From contig JAGHAO010000016.1 in NCBI GenBank assembly GCA_021161495.1, forward strand, positions 1 to 7,055: DNA of 7,055 nucleotides, written 5' to 3'. This DNA comes from Caldisericaceae bacterium (lineage in GTDB: Bacteria; Caldisericota; Caldisericia; Caldisericales; Caldisericaceae). A program made the position numbers and the translations under genes. The notes beneath the pieces are model-generated. The model saw only the letters and a program-made list of their open reading frames with translations, was not told the DNA's origin and did not search any database. Shown one piece after another: positions 1 to 6,322 of this stretch (the first letter of the stretch is position 1; each line of letters opens with the position of its first letter).

Positions 1-705
1 ATTATCAAGTTTTTTAATTGTTTCAAGGAATTTCAAGAAATGCTTAGAACCCGTATGATAAGCAATGAACCGGTTTAGCAAATCAATTATCTGATCTTGG
101 AAGGAAAGGGGGGAATGCAAATTTTCTATTTCGGAATGAGAAATATTTTCCACTTCGGCTGCAAGTTCTCTGTTTACCAAAATTCCGCCTTCGGAAGAGC
201 GGGAAAACCCTCCCTTCTCCGGATCGAAATAAACCGGCCCCTCACCATTGCTTGCAAGTAAAATCGGGTTCCCGGAATATTCAAGAAAACGTAAAATAAA
301 AAACACGGCAAATGTTTTCGCCATCGACGGATCGGAAAGTGCCGAAAGCGTATCTTTCACCAAATTGAAAATCCTCATATCCTGTTGTTCGTAAGGAACA
401 AACAAAAGTATCAATTCCTTTATATAGAGGAGCGTGAAATAATTTTCCGGAACAAGTTTGGCATTAAGAAAAGCGGAGAGCAATTTTGCTTCGGTAATCG
501 AATAATAACCGCCTTTCTTGTAAAGCAAAAGTTCCTCGTACAAAAAATCATCGGCAAATCCGGAGCGTTTCGAATTTCCGGAACGGACGGAACGAATTTT
601 CGCACGGATCTTTCCCAACTTATCCGTAAAGATAACGAGAATTTTATCCTTTTCGCGATAAGGCTCGGAAGATATGATTATTCCTTTTAAGGGAACGTAT
701 CCCAT
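1..705 (-). CDS. recO: DNA repair/recombination protein RecO, C-terminus cut by window edge
   Basis: RecO loads RecA onto SSB-coated single-stranded DNA with RecR (RecF pathway, cytoplasm). Translating the minus strand from 705 gives 235 codons without a stop, running off the window at base 1. The family is usually about 230-260 residues, so only a few are missing. The N-terminal OB-fold signature is clear: GIIISSEPYREKDKILVIFT (residues 8-27) followed by GKIRAKIRSVRSG (31-43), then SITEAKLL (69-76). The helical C-terminal part includes FILRFLEYSGNPIL (136-149) and YFDPEKGG (159-166). Where zinc-binding RecO proteins carry C-x2-C pairs around this last motif there are none, and the visible protein has no cysteine at all. 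The ATG overlaps the deoC stop by one base (TAATG) and has no close Shine-Dalgarno sequence, so I infer translational coupling to deoC. Family assignment is by motif pattern and is fairly secure. Confidence 0.88.
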   Translation of the reverse strand, partial: MGYVPLKGIIISSEPYREKDKILVIFTDKLGKIRAKIRSVRSGNSKRSGFADDFLYEELLLYKKGGYYSITEAKLLSAFLNAKLVPENYFTLLYIKELILLFVPYEQQDMRIFNLVKDTLSALSDPSMAKTFAVFFILRFLEYSGNPILLASNGEGPVYFDPEKGGFSRSSEGGILVNRELAAEVENISHSEIENLHSPLSFQDQIIDLLNRFIAYHTGSKHFLKFLETIKKLDN

Positions 706-1385
706 TAAGTTACTATCGCGACACTCCTGCTCGCTCCGATTCTCGAGGCACCGGCTTTCACCATTGCAACAGCTTCTTCGAATGTATGAATTCCTCCGGC
801 GGCTTTCACACCGACGTTTTTACCCACAACGGAGCGCATAAGTTTTACGTCTTCCGCCTTTGCACCTGCTTTGCCAAAACCCGTCGAGGTTTTCACATAC
901 TGCGCACCCGCAGAGGCTGCAATCGTGCAAGCAATAATTTTTTCGGTATCGGAAAGCAAACACGTTTCTATGATTACTTTAACTATATGAGGAGAAACGG
1001 CTTTTACAACGCTCCGTATATCTTCTTCTACAGTTCTATAATCTTTCGATTTCAAAGCACCGATATTTATCACCATATCAATTTCATCAGCACCGTTGCG
1101 TATCGCACGTTCCGCTTCGAACGTTTTCGCTGCGGTATCAATGGCACCCAAAGGAAAACCGACAACGGATGCAATTTTCACGGAACTGTCTTTTAACTGT
1201 TCTTTCGCAAAAGGAACGAAAAACGAGTTTACGCATACGGAATAAAAACCGTATTGTTTCGCCTCGTCGCACAATTTTTTAATGTCGTCAAACGTTGCTT
1301 CCGGTTTCAAGTTCGTATGGTCTATAAGATGCGCAATATCTTTTTTCGTAAGTTCCCTGTCCTGCTCCACATAAAATTCACTCAT
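705..1385 (-). CDS. deoC: Deoxyribose-phosphate aldolase (DERA, class I)
   Basis: This enzyme splits 2-deoxyribose-5-phosphate into acetaldehyde and glyceraldehyde-3-phosphate in deoxynucleoside catabolism (cytoplasm). The 226-residue protein has the short bacterial length (Bacillus type about 223). Visible landmarks are IDHTNLKPEAT (21-31), VCVNSFFVP (50-58), SVVGFPLG (73-80), GADEIDMVINIGALKS (98-113), the Schiff-base lysine in VKTSTGFG (Lys165), and the second catalytic lysine in VGVKAAGGI (Lys194). Asp103 completes the expected catalytic set, and IGASRSVAIV (216-225) matches the phosphate-binding tail. The ATG at 1385 is chosen because AAGGAGG lies eight bases upstream. An in-frame GTG at 1394 falls inside that ribosome site and is unlikely to be used. 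It follows the PAP2 gene by 57 bases and overlaps recO by one base. All key residues are intact, so the enzyme is probably active. Confidence 0.97.
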   Translation of the reverse strand: MSEFYVEQDRELTKKDIAHLIDHTNLKPEATFDDIKKLCDEAKQYGFYSVCVNSFFVPFAKEQLKDSSVKIASVVGFPLGAIDTAAKTFEAERAIRNGADEIDMVINIGALKSKDYRTVEEDIRSVVKAVSPHIVKVIIETCLLSDTEKIIACTIAASAGAQYVKTSTGFGKAGAKAEDVKLMRSVVGKNVGVKAAGGIHTFEEAVAMVKAGASRIGASRSVAIVT

Positions 1386-1442
1386 AAAAAACACCTCCTT
1401 AAATTTTTTGTCCGCTTGGTACCTAATACCAGGAGGACATTT
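1386..1442 (-). promoter_or_regulatory. PAP2-deoC spacer: deoC ribosome site and a small hairpin
   Basis: The 57-base spacer carries the deoC Shine-Dalgarno AAGGAGG (1394-1400), eight bases from the ATG at 1385; this decides the deoC start. Upstream, 1410-1438 can fold into a hairpin: GTCC/GGAC (4 bp), a 3x3 internal loop, TGGTA/TACCA (5 bp) and a five-base loop. No T-run follows it on the minus strand, so it is not a terminator for these genes. CCTCCT at 1431-1436 is also complementary to the AGGAGG of the ribosome site (1394-1399), giving a competing fold that would hide it. I see no convincing promoter here, so deoC is probably co-transcribed with the PAP2 gene. Confidence 0.5.
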
Positions 1443-2072
1443 TTATTTCTCCGTTTCGAGACGGAAAATTTTGTAAAATAAAAAATACAATCCGATTGCG
1501 ATAAATGAGCCTAATATATCGGCAAGCACATGTTGCTTGAGGAACTGAGTAGAAAGAACAATAAGGAAAGCCCACACTGCCATTATATATGCAATAATTT
1601 TATATCTCTTTTTTACAAACCAGAAAGAAGCGGCAAGCGCCGACGTTCCGCAATGCAAACTCGGAAAACAGTTATAAGGGTTATCGCTTTTGTAAAGTTT
1701 TATCACCTGGTCCACATACCAATTCGTATGAGGCGTAAGCTGAGGCCTCGGAACATAAGTTTGAAACACAAGATATACTCCGTTGCTAATTAGAAACAAA
1801 CTGATGAAGGCGGAAGCCATTGCCGTGAAAATTTTCGGATGAAAAATAAAGAAGAAAACCAAAGTAAAGTATAAAACAGGCCTTAGCGAATTATAAACAA
1901 CGATAAATTGCGGAATGAAAGGAATTGCTTTGTCAAGAGGAGTTTGCAAGCAAAACATATGAGTATGTGCGTGATTTGTCAAATCGTAAAGGTTCGAAGC
2001 GTAATAAACCCCGATAGCAAGGAACACATTCACTAAATAATAAACCCAATTCTTTTTTATAAAATCAGTCAT
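1443..2072 (-). CDS. PAP2-superfamily membrane phosphatase/phosphotransferase (AUR1/PAP2_3-like)
   Basis: This 209-residue integral membrane protein has about five or six hydrophobic segments (roughly 11-28, 50-78, 84-105, 141-153, 157-175 and 184-203). PAP2 active-site motifs sit in the usual order: YVPRP (106-110) as a degenerate motif 1, CFPSLHCG (135-142) as motif 2, and LSTQFLKQHVLAD (173-185) as motif 3. His140, His181 and Asp185 would be the catalytic residues. Motif 1 lacks the usual lysine (K-x6-RP) and motif 3 has Ser-Thr where classical enzymes have Ser-Arg, as in AUR1/inositol-phosphoceramide- and sphingomyelin-synthase-like members. The substrate is probably a lipid phosphate or phospholipid head group at the membrane; which one cannot be read here. 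The ATG at 2072 lies six bases after AGGAGG; the GTG just before it would be only three bases away. It is first in a likely operon with deoC and recO. Confidence 0.82.
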   Translation of the reverse strand: MTDFIKKNWVYYLVNVFLAIGVYYASNLYDLTNHAHTHMFCLQTPLDKAIPFIPQFIVVYNSLRPVLYFTLVFFFIFHPKIFTAMASAFISLFLISNGVYLVFQTYVPRPQLTPHTNWYVDQVIKLYKSDNPYNCFPSLHCGTSALAASFWFVKKRYKIIAYIMAVWAFLIVLSTQFLKQHVLADILGSFIAIGLYFLFYKIFRLETEK

Positions 2073-2074
2073 CA

Positions 2075-2122
2075 CCCACCTCCTGTTATGCTACTAATTG
2101 TAGCACATTTAACGGAGGCGGG
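2075..2122 (-). promoter_or_regulatory. Long imperfect inverted repeat able to hide the PAP2 ribosome site
   Basis: In minus-strand RNA, CCCGCCUCC (2114-2122) pairs with GGAGGUGGG (2075-2083): nine pairs, one of them G-U. Next, GUUA (2110-2113) pairs with UAAC (2085-2088), with one bulged base at 2084. After a four-base bulge (2106-2109), UGCUAC (2100-2105) pairs with GUAGCA (2089-2094) around a five-base loop. That is 19 pairs in 48 bases. The 3' arm contains five of the six bases of the PAP2 Shine-Dalgarno AGGAGG (2079-2084), with 2084 as the bulge. The 5' arm lies upstream of the predicted start near 2090, so only read-through RNA would contain it. No T-run follows directly, so a terminator is unlikely. 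The pairing is seen; the regulatory role is inferred. Confidence 0.55.
2089..2105. repeat. Palindrome over the -10 box, possible operator
   Basis: TGCTACTAATTGTAGCA is a perfect 6-bp inverted repeat around a five-base centre. It covers the whole -10 box (2097-2102) and the predicted start region of the PAP2 operon promoter. As DNA it could be a repressor site; as RNA it is the tip of the longer stem described for 2075-2122. I see no second copy near the GntR gene, so I cannot link it to that regulator. Confidence 0.4.
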
Positions 2123-2125
2123 CAA
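2097..2125 (-). promoter_or_regulatory. Extended -10 promoter for the PAP2-deoC-recO operon
   Basis: On the minus strand there is a -35 box TTGCCC (2120-2125, 4/6 to consensus), a spacer of exactly 17 bases, and a -10 box TACAAT (2097-2102, 5/6). TGC immediately precedes the -10 box, giving the extended TGn element. Transcription would begin near 2090, about 18 bases ahead of the PAP2 ATG, leaving a short leader with the AGGAGG ribosome site. It is the best sigma-70-type promoter I found in an intergenic gap of the window. The site also overlaps an inverted repeat. Confidence 0.68.
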
Positions 2126-2130
2126 TATTA

Positions 2131-3768
2131 TCAGACAAGCTCGAAATTTTTTATTTTGGATATTGCAAGTGCGATTAAAGGAAAACTTACCGCAACGGAA
2201 ACAATTCCCACTATTAAAAATGCCAAAAGAAAAGTAAAACCGAAACCCTTGATTTTGTATAAATGCATAGAAAGAAAAGATACTCCCAAAACACCGGCAG
2301 TGGCAAGGAGTTCCGTAACGAAATTTGCAATTGCCGTTTTTCCGGACACGAGCTTTTTCGGATTCTCCGGAGTTTTGAACGCAGGAAACATTGCGGAAGC
2401 GGTAATTCCGGCCGTTGTAAGAAATAAAGGTAAAAACAAAACAAACGGCAAAGAGAGGAAAATAACATCAGAACTTCCTTTCGTTAAAATGAAAGAAACG
2501 AAAAATAACAAAATATTAACCGATTCTCCGATCGCAAAAGGCAACACGAATTTAGACCAGAAAAATTCACTTGCACGCACCTTCGACATAAGAACAACCC
2601 ACACACTTTCCCTATCGGCAAAAAAGAGTATGGCGCTATTCTGTAAGCAAACCATTGAATCCGCTATCACATAGAAGAGCGCAGGCATAAGGAACAGTTG
2701 CAAATTCAATTGTTCGGAACCCCCTTTCGCGGGCATAACGACAAACACGAACAGGAAAAACACAATGTAGGCGATATTCATAAAAAACATCGTTTTAATG
2801 TGGACATCTCTGAATAATATTTTGAGGTCTTTCGAAACAAGTGCCCTAACCCTTACGGGAAGAACGTTAAACATCCTGTTTTCCTTGTATTCGATTTTTA
2901 CACTTTCGGTTCTTGAAGCATTTGTCAAACCTGTTTCGTAACGATTCTTGGCAAACAGAACACACAGATAGAAAAGCAGTAGACTCATCGCAATAAAGCC
3001 TATTAAAACCGCAATCCCCAATAACGGATGACCCTTCCCGAAACTCTCCGCAAATATGTATCCTATATTCGAGGGAGAAAACCGCAAAAATTTATCGAAG
3101 GACTTTATAAATCCGGAATTTTTCTCAAATTTGAATATCCCGTAGGAGGGGTTTGCAATTTGAGTGGCAAGATAAAGTAGGATGGCAAAAACTGCGTTCA
3201 GCACAAGAACAACATTGTAAAGTTTCTTTGCCGAGAGTTTCTCTGCGAGCGGAATCAAAACAAACAGAGAGAGCGCGAAAGGAATAACGGGAAGAAAAAT
3301 GACGAAAACAAAAGAAAGAACGTAATACAAAACATTCAAATGGAACCTGATGCCGTACCCTAAAAAGAACGGATAAACAAGCCCTATCAGGAAAAGCGCC
3401 TCTTCGAAAACCATAAAGACAAACCGTGCGGAAAATATAACCTCTTCTTTTACGGGCATAGACATAAGAAGAGTATTATCAGAAGAAAGATATAAATTGG
3501 AAAGCGTAAGGGATAAACTCGCCAAAAACAGATAGAGAAGTGCCATAATTATGACACCGTTCAGCACAATTGCGGGAATGTTAACCGACTGGAAATTTGC
3601 AGGGAGTTTGATTCCGTAAAGAAACACGGCGAGTTTCGTGAGGAAATAGAGAGAAAGGGCCATTGCTCCCAAAGCCCCGAAAATGGTAACGCTCCGGTAT
3701 CTTTTTCTCTTGGCAACGGTAATCATCGATAAAAAACTTGCCTTTACAATTGCAAAAAATTTCTTCAT
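2131..3768 (-). CDS. Double-size ABC exporter permease, about 12 membrane helices
   Basis: This 545-residue membrane protein is probably the transport channel driven by the ATPase encoded just upstream. Hydrophobic segments fall into two groups of six (about 30-52, 67-90, 113-138, 145-173, 184-204, 250-273; then 326-346, 357-381, 405-427, 436-462, 480-504, 511-537). A charged loop at about 274-325 separates them. Each half has a comparable stretch after its second helix: SSDNTLLMSMPVKEEVIFSA (95-114) and ADRESVWVVLMSKVRASEFF (384-403). They resemble the cytoplasmic coupling region of ABC-2 permeases and suggest an internal duplication. The overall look is that of the large 'putative ABC exporter' permeases. 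The ATG at 3768 is one base after the ATPase stop, and its ribosome site GGAGGGG lies in the last ATPase codons, so the two are probably translationally coupled. Substrate unknown. Confidence 0.8.
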   Translation of the reverse strand: MKKFFAIVKASFLSMITVAKRKRYRSVTIFGALGAMALSLYFLTKLAVFLYGIKLPANFQSVNIPAIVLNGVIIMALLYLFLASLSLTLSNLYLSSDNTLLMSMPVKEEVIFSARFVFMVFEEALFLIGLVYPFFLGYGIRFHLNVLYYVLSFVFVIFLPVIPFALSLFVLIPLAEKLSAKKLYNVVLVLNAVFAILLYLATQIANPSYGIFKFEKNSGFIKSFDKFLRFSPSNIGYIFAESFGKGHPLLGIAVLIGFIAMSLLLFYLCVLFAKNRYETGLTNASRTESVKIEYKENRMFNVLPVRVRALVSKDLKILFRDVHIKTMFFMNIAYIVFFLFVFVVMPAKGGSEQLNLQLFLMPALFYVIADSMVCLQNSAILFFADRESVWVVLMSKVRASEFFWSKFVLPFAIGESVNILLFFVSFILTKGSSDVIFLSLPFVLFLPLFLTTAGITASAMFPAFKTPENPKKLVSGKTAIANFVTELLATAGVLGVSFLSMHLYKIKGFGFTFLLAFLIVGIVSVAVSFPLIALAISKIKNFELV

Positions 3769-3769
3769 A

Positions 3770-4528
3770 CTACCCCTCCAAAAATTTCACGAGATCTTTC
3801 GTATCTTCTCCGCCGGTAAGTTCGAGGAACAATTTCTCGAGGTCCGCGGTTTCGTCCTTCGCTTTTTTCCGAAGTTCGTCAATTGTTCCTTCGGCAATGA
3901 GAGTTCCTTCGTTTATAATTCCCACCTTGTCGCACATTCTTTCCGCAATTTCGAGAATATGGGTAGACATAAAAACCGTTTTCCCTTTGCCCGCAAGTGC
4001 CCTGAGCAAGTCTTTCACCAATTTTGCGCTTTTCGGATCAAGCCCCACCGTAGGTTCGTCCAGTATTATCACGGAGGGATCGTGAACAAGCGCGGCACCT
4101 ATTACGATCTTCTGTTTCATTCCGTGCGAATAGGTTTCTATCAATTCGTCCGCCTTGTCTTTCAGGTCGAACATTTCAAAGATCTCTTCCGCCCTCTTTA
4201 CGGCAACCTCCCTTTGAACATCGTAAATATCGGCAATAAAATAGAGAAATTCCCTTCCCGTGAGTTTCGGATAGATGTTCGGGGTATCCGGGATAAGTCC
4301 GATTTTGGATTTTGCTTCGATCGGGCTTTCCGAAATGTCAATGCCGTCGATTTTTACTCTGCCTTTCGTAGGTTTAAGCAAGCCGCAAATCATTTTTATC
4401 GTCGTTGTTTTTCCGGCACCGTTCGGTCCCAAAAATCCGTAAATTTCACCTGCGTTAACAGTTAAATTAAGGTTCTTTACCGCAGTTAAGTTACCGTAAT
4501 TCTTTGTAAGATTAATTGTTTCGATCAT
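3770..4528 (-). CDS. ABC transporter ATP-binding protein (second ATPase of the operon)
   Basis: This 252-residue cytoplasmic ATPase is expected to power the double-size permease encoded immediately downstream. It has a complete set of motifs: Walker A GPNGAGKTT (34-42), the signature YSHGMKQK (133-140), Walker B VIILDEP (153-159), the D-loop region GLDPKSAK (162-169) and the switch histidine in STHILE (His190). In the Q-loop region IGLIPDTPNIYP (76-87) there is no glutamine; Asp81 stands at the usual place, an acidic change common in ABC-2/drug-exporter ATPases. The C-terminal tail ends DLEKLFLELTGG (229-240), typical of EcsA/YtrB/CcmA-like exporters. The ATG at 4528 follows GGGAGG by five bases. 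Longer in-frame starts would run into the upstream permease gene and add an unlike N-terminus. It starts 16 bases after the first permease ends. Confidence 0.92.
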   Translation of the reverse strand: MIETINLTKNYGNLTAVKNLNLTVNAGEIYGFLGPNGAGKTTTIKMICGLLKPTKGRVKIDGIDISESPIEAKSKIGLIPDTPNIYPKLTGREFLYFIADIYDVQREVAVKRAEEIFEMFDLKDKADELIETYSHGMKQKIVIGAALVHDPSVIILDEPTVGLDPKSAKLVKDLLRALAGKGKTVFMSTHILEIAERMCDKVGIINEGTLIAEGTIDELRKKAKDETADLEKLFLELTGGEDTKDLVKFLEG

Positions 4529-4544
4529 ATAAACCTCCCTATTT

Positions 4545-5438
4545 TCAAATTTTATCTTTGAGTAAAATAATTTTGTCCATAAGCAACAGAGCAAAAAGCA
4601 CAACGATTACGGATAATAAAATTGCAATAAAAAATTCGCTACTACTCACAATTTGCGCCGAAAAGTACAAAGTATTATACGAATACTTCCACAAAGTTGC
4701 GGAAGTAAATAGCAAACCTTTTCTAAATTCTTTGGTGATATAATTTTGATACCCGAAGAGATAATTCCACAAAATTCCCCAGAAAATATACACGAAAAGC
4801 GGAATTAACGCTTTTATAATTCCTTTTTTCTTAAAGAATATAAAAGCACTTACAAAAGAAATCGCAAAAATAATCTCGATCCCTAAAAAATATAGTAAGA
4901 ATCCCCTCAGCATAAAAGAAAACGAAGGCAAAACAAACGCAGTTATTTTTAAGCCTTTGGAAGCGAAAACCGAAGCATTTGAAGTAATCAATCCGTATGT
5001 GTATTTACAGGAAAATATCGAAAAAGCGCCGAGAATCAAGATAACGATCAGAAAGAAAACGGTCCCAAAACAAAACTTGTATAGATAGATGCTTCTATAG
5101 CTTGCCCCCGAAGAAAACAAAAACTCTGCCTCGTTATGCTTGCGTTCCTCGCTCCATAATAAAATGCCCAAAATAATAGCAGATATTATCACAACAGCGG
5201 CACCGGAGTAAAAAATACCGGATAGAAATTTAGCGGGATCCGAGAGAAATGCAATCGTGCTCTTCAATGTTTTGAGTTGCTGAGTTGAAAACCCGGTAAA
5301 AGAATTCGGATTACTGAAAATTTGAAAATTCATATAAAAACCAAAAGCGGCAAAAAATTGAAAAAGAGCAGCGATTAAAACCGTTAATATGAAGATGAGA
5401 AAGTGCCTTTTAACCTCTTTCTTGGTGAGTTCCCTCAT
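4545..5438 (-). CDS. ABC-2-type permease (first permease of the operon)
   Basis: This 297-residue protein has about six membrane segments (roughly 13-36, 76-96, 123-145, 166-203 as one long or two short segments, 208-228 and 268-290). After the second helix it has WSEERKHNEAEFLFSSGASY (95-114). This fits the coupling-helix pattern of ABC-2 permeases, in which a glutamate-rich stretch precedes 'E-x-L...P-x-s-R' and then a lysine before helix three. It is half the size of the other permease in the operon, so it would need to act as a dimer or with a partner. Its ATG overlaps the stop of the preceding ATPase (ATGA, 4 bases), with AAGGAGG in the ATPase's final codons, which makes pairing with that ATPase very likely. 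Substrate unknown; the fold is predicted from hydrophobicity only. Confidence 0.8.
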   Translation of the reverse strand: MRELTKKEVKRHFLIFILTVLIAALFQFFAAFGFYMNFQIFSNPNSFTGFSTQQLKTLKSTIAFLSDPAKFLSGIFYSGAAVVIISAIILGILLWSEERKHNEAEFLFSSGASYRSIYLYKFCFGTVFFLIVILILGAFSIFSCKYTYGLITSNASVFASKGLKITAFVLPSFSFMLRGFLLYFLGIEIIFAISFVSAFIFFKKKGIIKALIPLFVYIFWGILWNYLFGYQNYITKEFRKGLLFTSATLWKYSYNTLYFSAQIVSSSEFFIAILLSVIVVLFALLLMDKIILLKDKI

Positions 5439-6322
5439 TCTATTACCTCCTTGAAAATTTCCGACAGTGTAAGATTCTCGACTTCGGGCTCTCCCTCGGA
5501 GAATTTTGACAGTTCCGCAAGCAGATTACCGGAAAATGCCGAAGTATAAACAACCACTCCGTTTCCGGAATACTCGAATCTTTTAATTCCAACCATTGTC
5601 TTTAACACATTTTCAGAAAAAGTTCGAGAGGGAAGGAAAGAAATTCTCTTAAACCTGCTTTTCAATGTGTCAAGCGCTTCTTCGAGCACACATTTACCTT
5701 GATTTATTATACAAACCGTATCCGCAAAAGATTCCACTTCCGGCAATATGTGTGATGAGTAGAAAACAGTTGTCCCCTGCGCACATTCATCCACTATCGC
5801 TTTTATAAATGTATCTCTTGCAATGGGATCCATTCCGGACATCGGCTCGTCAAGGATTAAAAGTTCCGGAGAGGTTGAGACTGCAACAACAAAGGCAAGC
5901 GCCTGTTTTGCTCCTTTGGAAAGCACACCCGCTCTCTTATTCAAGTCAATGGAAAAAAGTTCCGAAAGTTTTTCAACTTTCTCTTTATCGATATGCGTAT
6001 TTTTAAGAGAAGCGTTGAGTTTAAGCAATTCCCAACCGTTCATATCCGAATAAAGCGAAAAAAATTCTGGCACGTATCCGATTTTGCGCCGCACCTCAAA
6101 CTTGTCGCCTTCCATTTTCTCTCCCAATACGAACGCTTCTCCGCTATCGGGTTTCAAAAGTTGCAACAGAATTCTCAAAAGTGTTGTTTTTCCGGCGCCG
6201 TTTCTACCGACAAGCCCGGTTATGCTTCCTTTGTTTACGGTAAGAGAAATACCATTCAGGGCAACCGTATTACCGAACGATTTTTTCACGCCTCTTACCT
6301 CGATTGCAAATTTACTTTTCAT
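5435..6322 (-). CDS. ABC transporter ATP-binding protein, YtrB/PmtA/BcrA-like (first ATPase)
   Basis: This 295-residue cytoplasmic ATPase probably drives the six-helix permease that follows. Motifs are Walker A GRNGAGKTT (39-47), the Q-loop region IGYVPEFFSLY (81-91, with Glu86 in place of glutamine), the signature LSKGAKQ (134-140), Walker B ELLILDEP (153-160), D-loop region SGMDP (162-166), and the switch histidine in SSHILPE (His191). About 80 residues after the core (from about 215) form an accessory C-terminal region, which ends in LTLSEIFKEVIE. This length and tail match the YtrB/PmtA group found next to GntR regulators. The ATG at 6322 has AAAGGAGG four bases upstream and overlaps the regulator gene by 11 bases. 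It ends in the ATGA overlap with the permease, so coupling is likely on both sides. Confidence 0.92.
   Translation of the reverse strand: MKSKFAIEVRGVKKSFGNTVALNGISLTVNKGSITGLVGRNGAGKTTLLRILLQLLKPDSGEAFVLGEKMEGDKFEVRRKIGYVPEFFSLYSDMNGWELLKLNASLKNTHIDKEKVEKLSELFSIDLNKRAGVLSKGAKQALAFVVAVSTSPELLILDEPMSGMDPIARDTFIKAIVDECAQGTTVFYSSHILPEVESFADTVCIINQGKCVLEEALDTLKSRFKRISFLPSRTFSENVLKTMVGIKRFEYSGNGVVVYTSAFSGNLLAELSKFSEGEPEVENLTLSEIFKEVIE

Noticed and set aside
786..1196. 136-codon plus-strand open frame over deoC
   Set aside because: It is antisense to deoC, which has all its catalytic motifs; composition looks like reverse-strand noise.
1386..1394. GTG at 1394 as the deoC start (three extra residues)
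   Set aside because: It lies within the AAGGAGGTG ribosome site itself; the ATG at 1385 is correctly spaced.
1452..1465. Small inverted repeat near the PAP2 stop, considered as a terminator
   Set aside because: The stem is only about 4-5 bp and is followed on the minus strand by A-rich, not T-rich, sequence; it is inside the coding region.
2075..2122. The 48-base stem as a Rho-independent terminator of the ABC operon
   Set aside because: No T-run follows directly on the minus strand; the next bases are TGATGACTG, the start of the PAP2 gene.
3683..4465. 260-codon plus-strand open frame
   Set aside because: It is antisense to the strongly supported second ATPase and permease genes, is rich in Phe/Arg/Asn without domain motifs, and has no ribosome site.
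4529..4603. 25-residue N-terminal extension of the second ATPase
   Set aside because: It would overlap the upstream permease gene, has no ATPase-like sequence, and the ATG at 4528 has GGGAGG at normal spacing.
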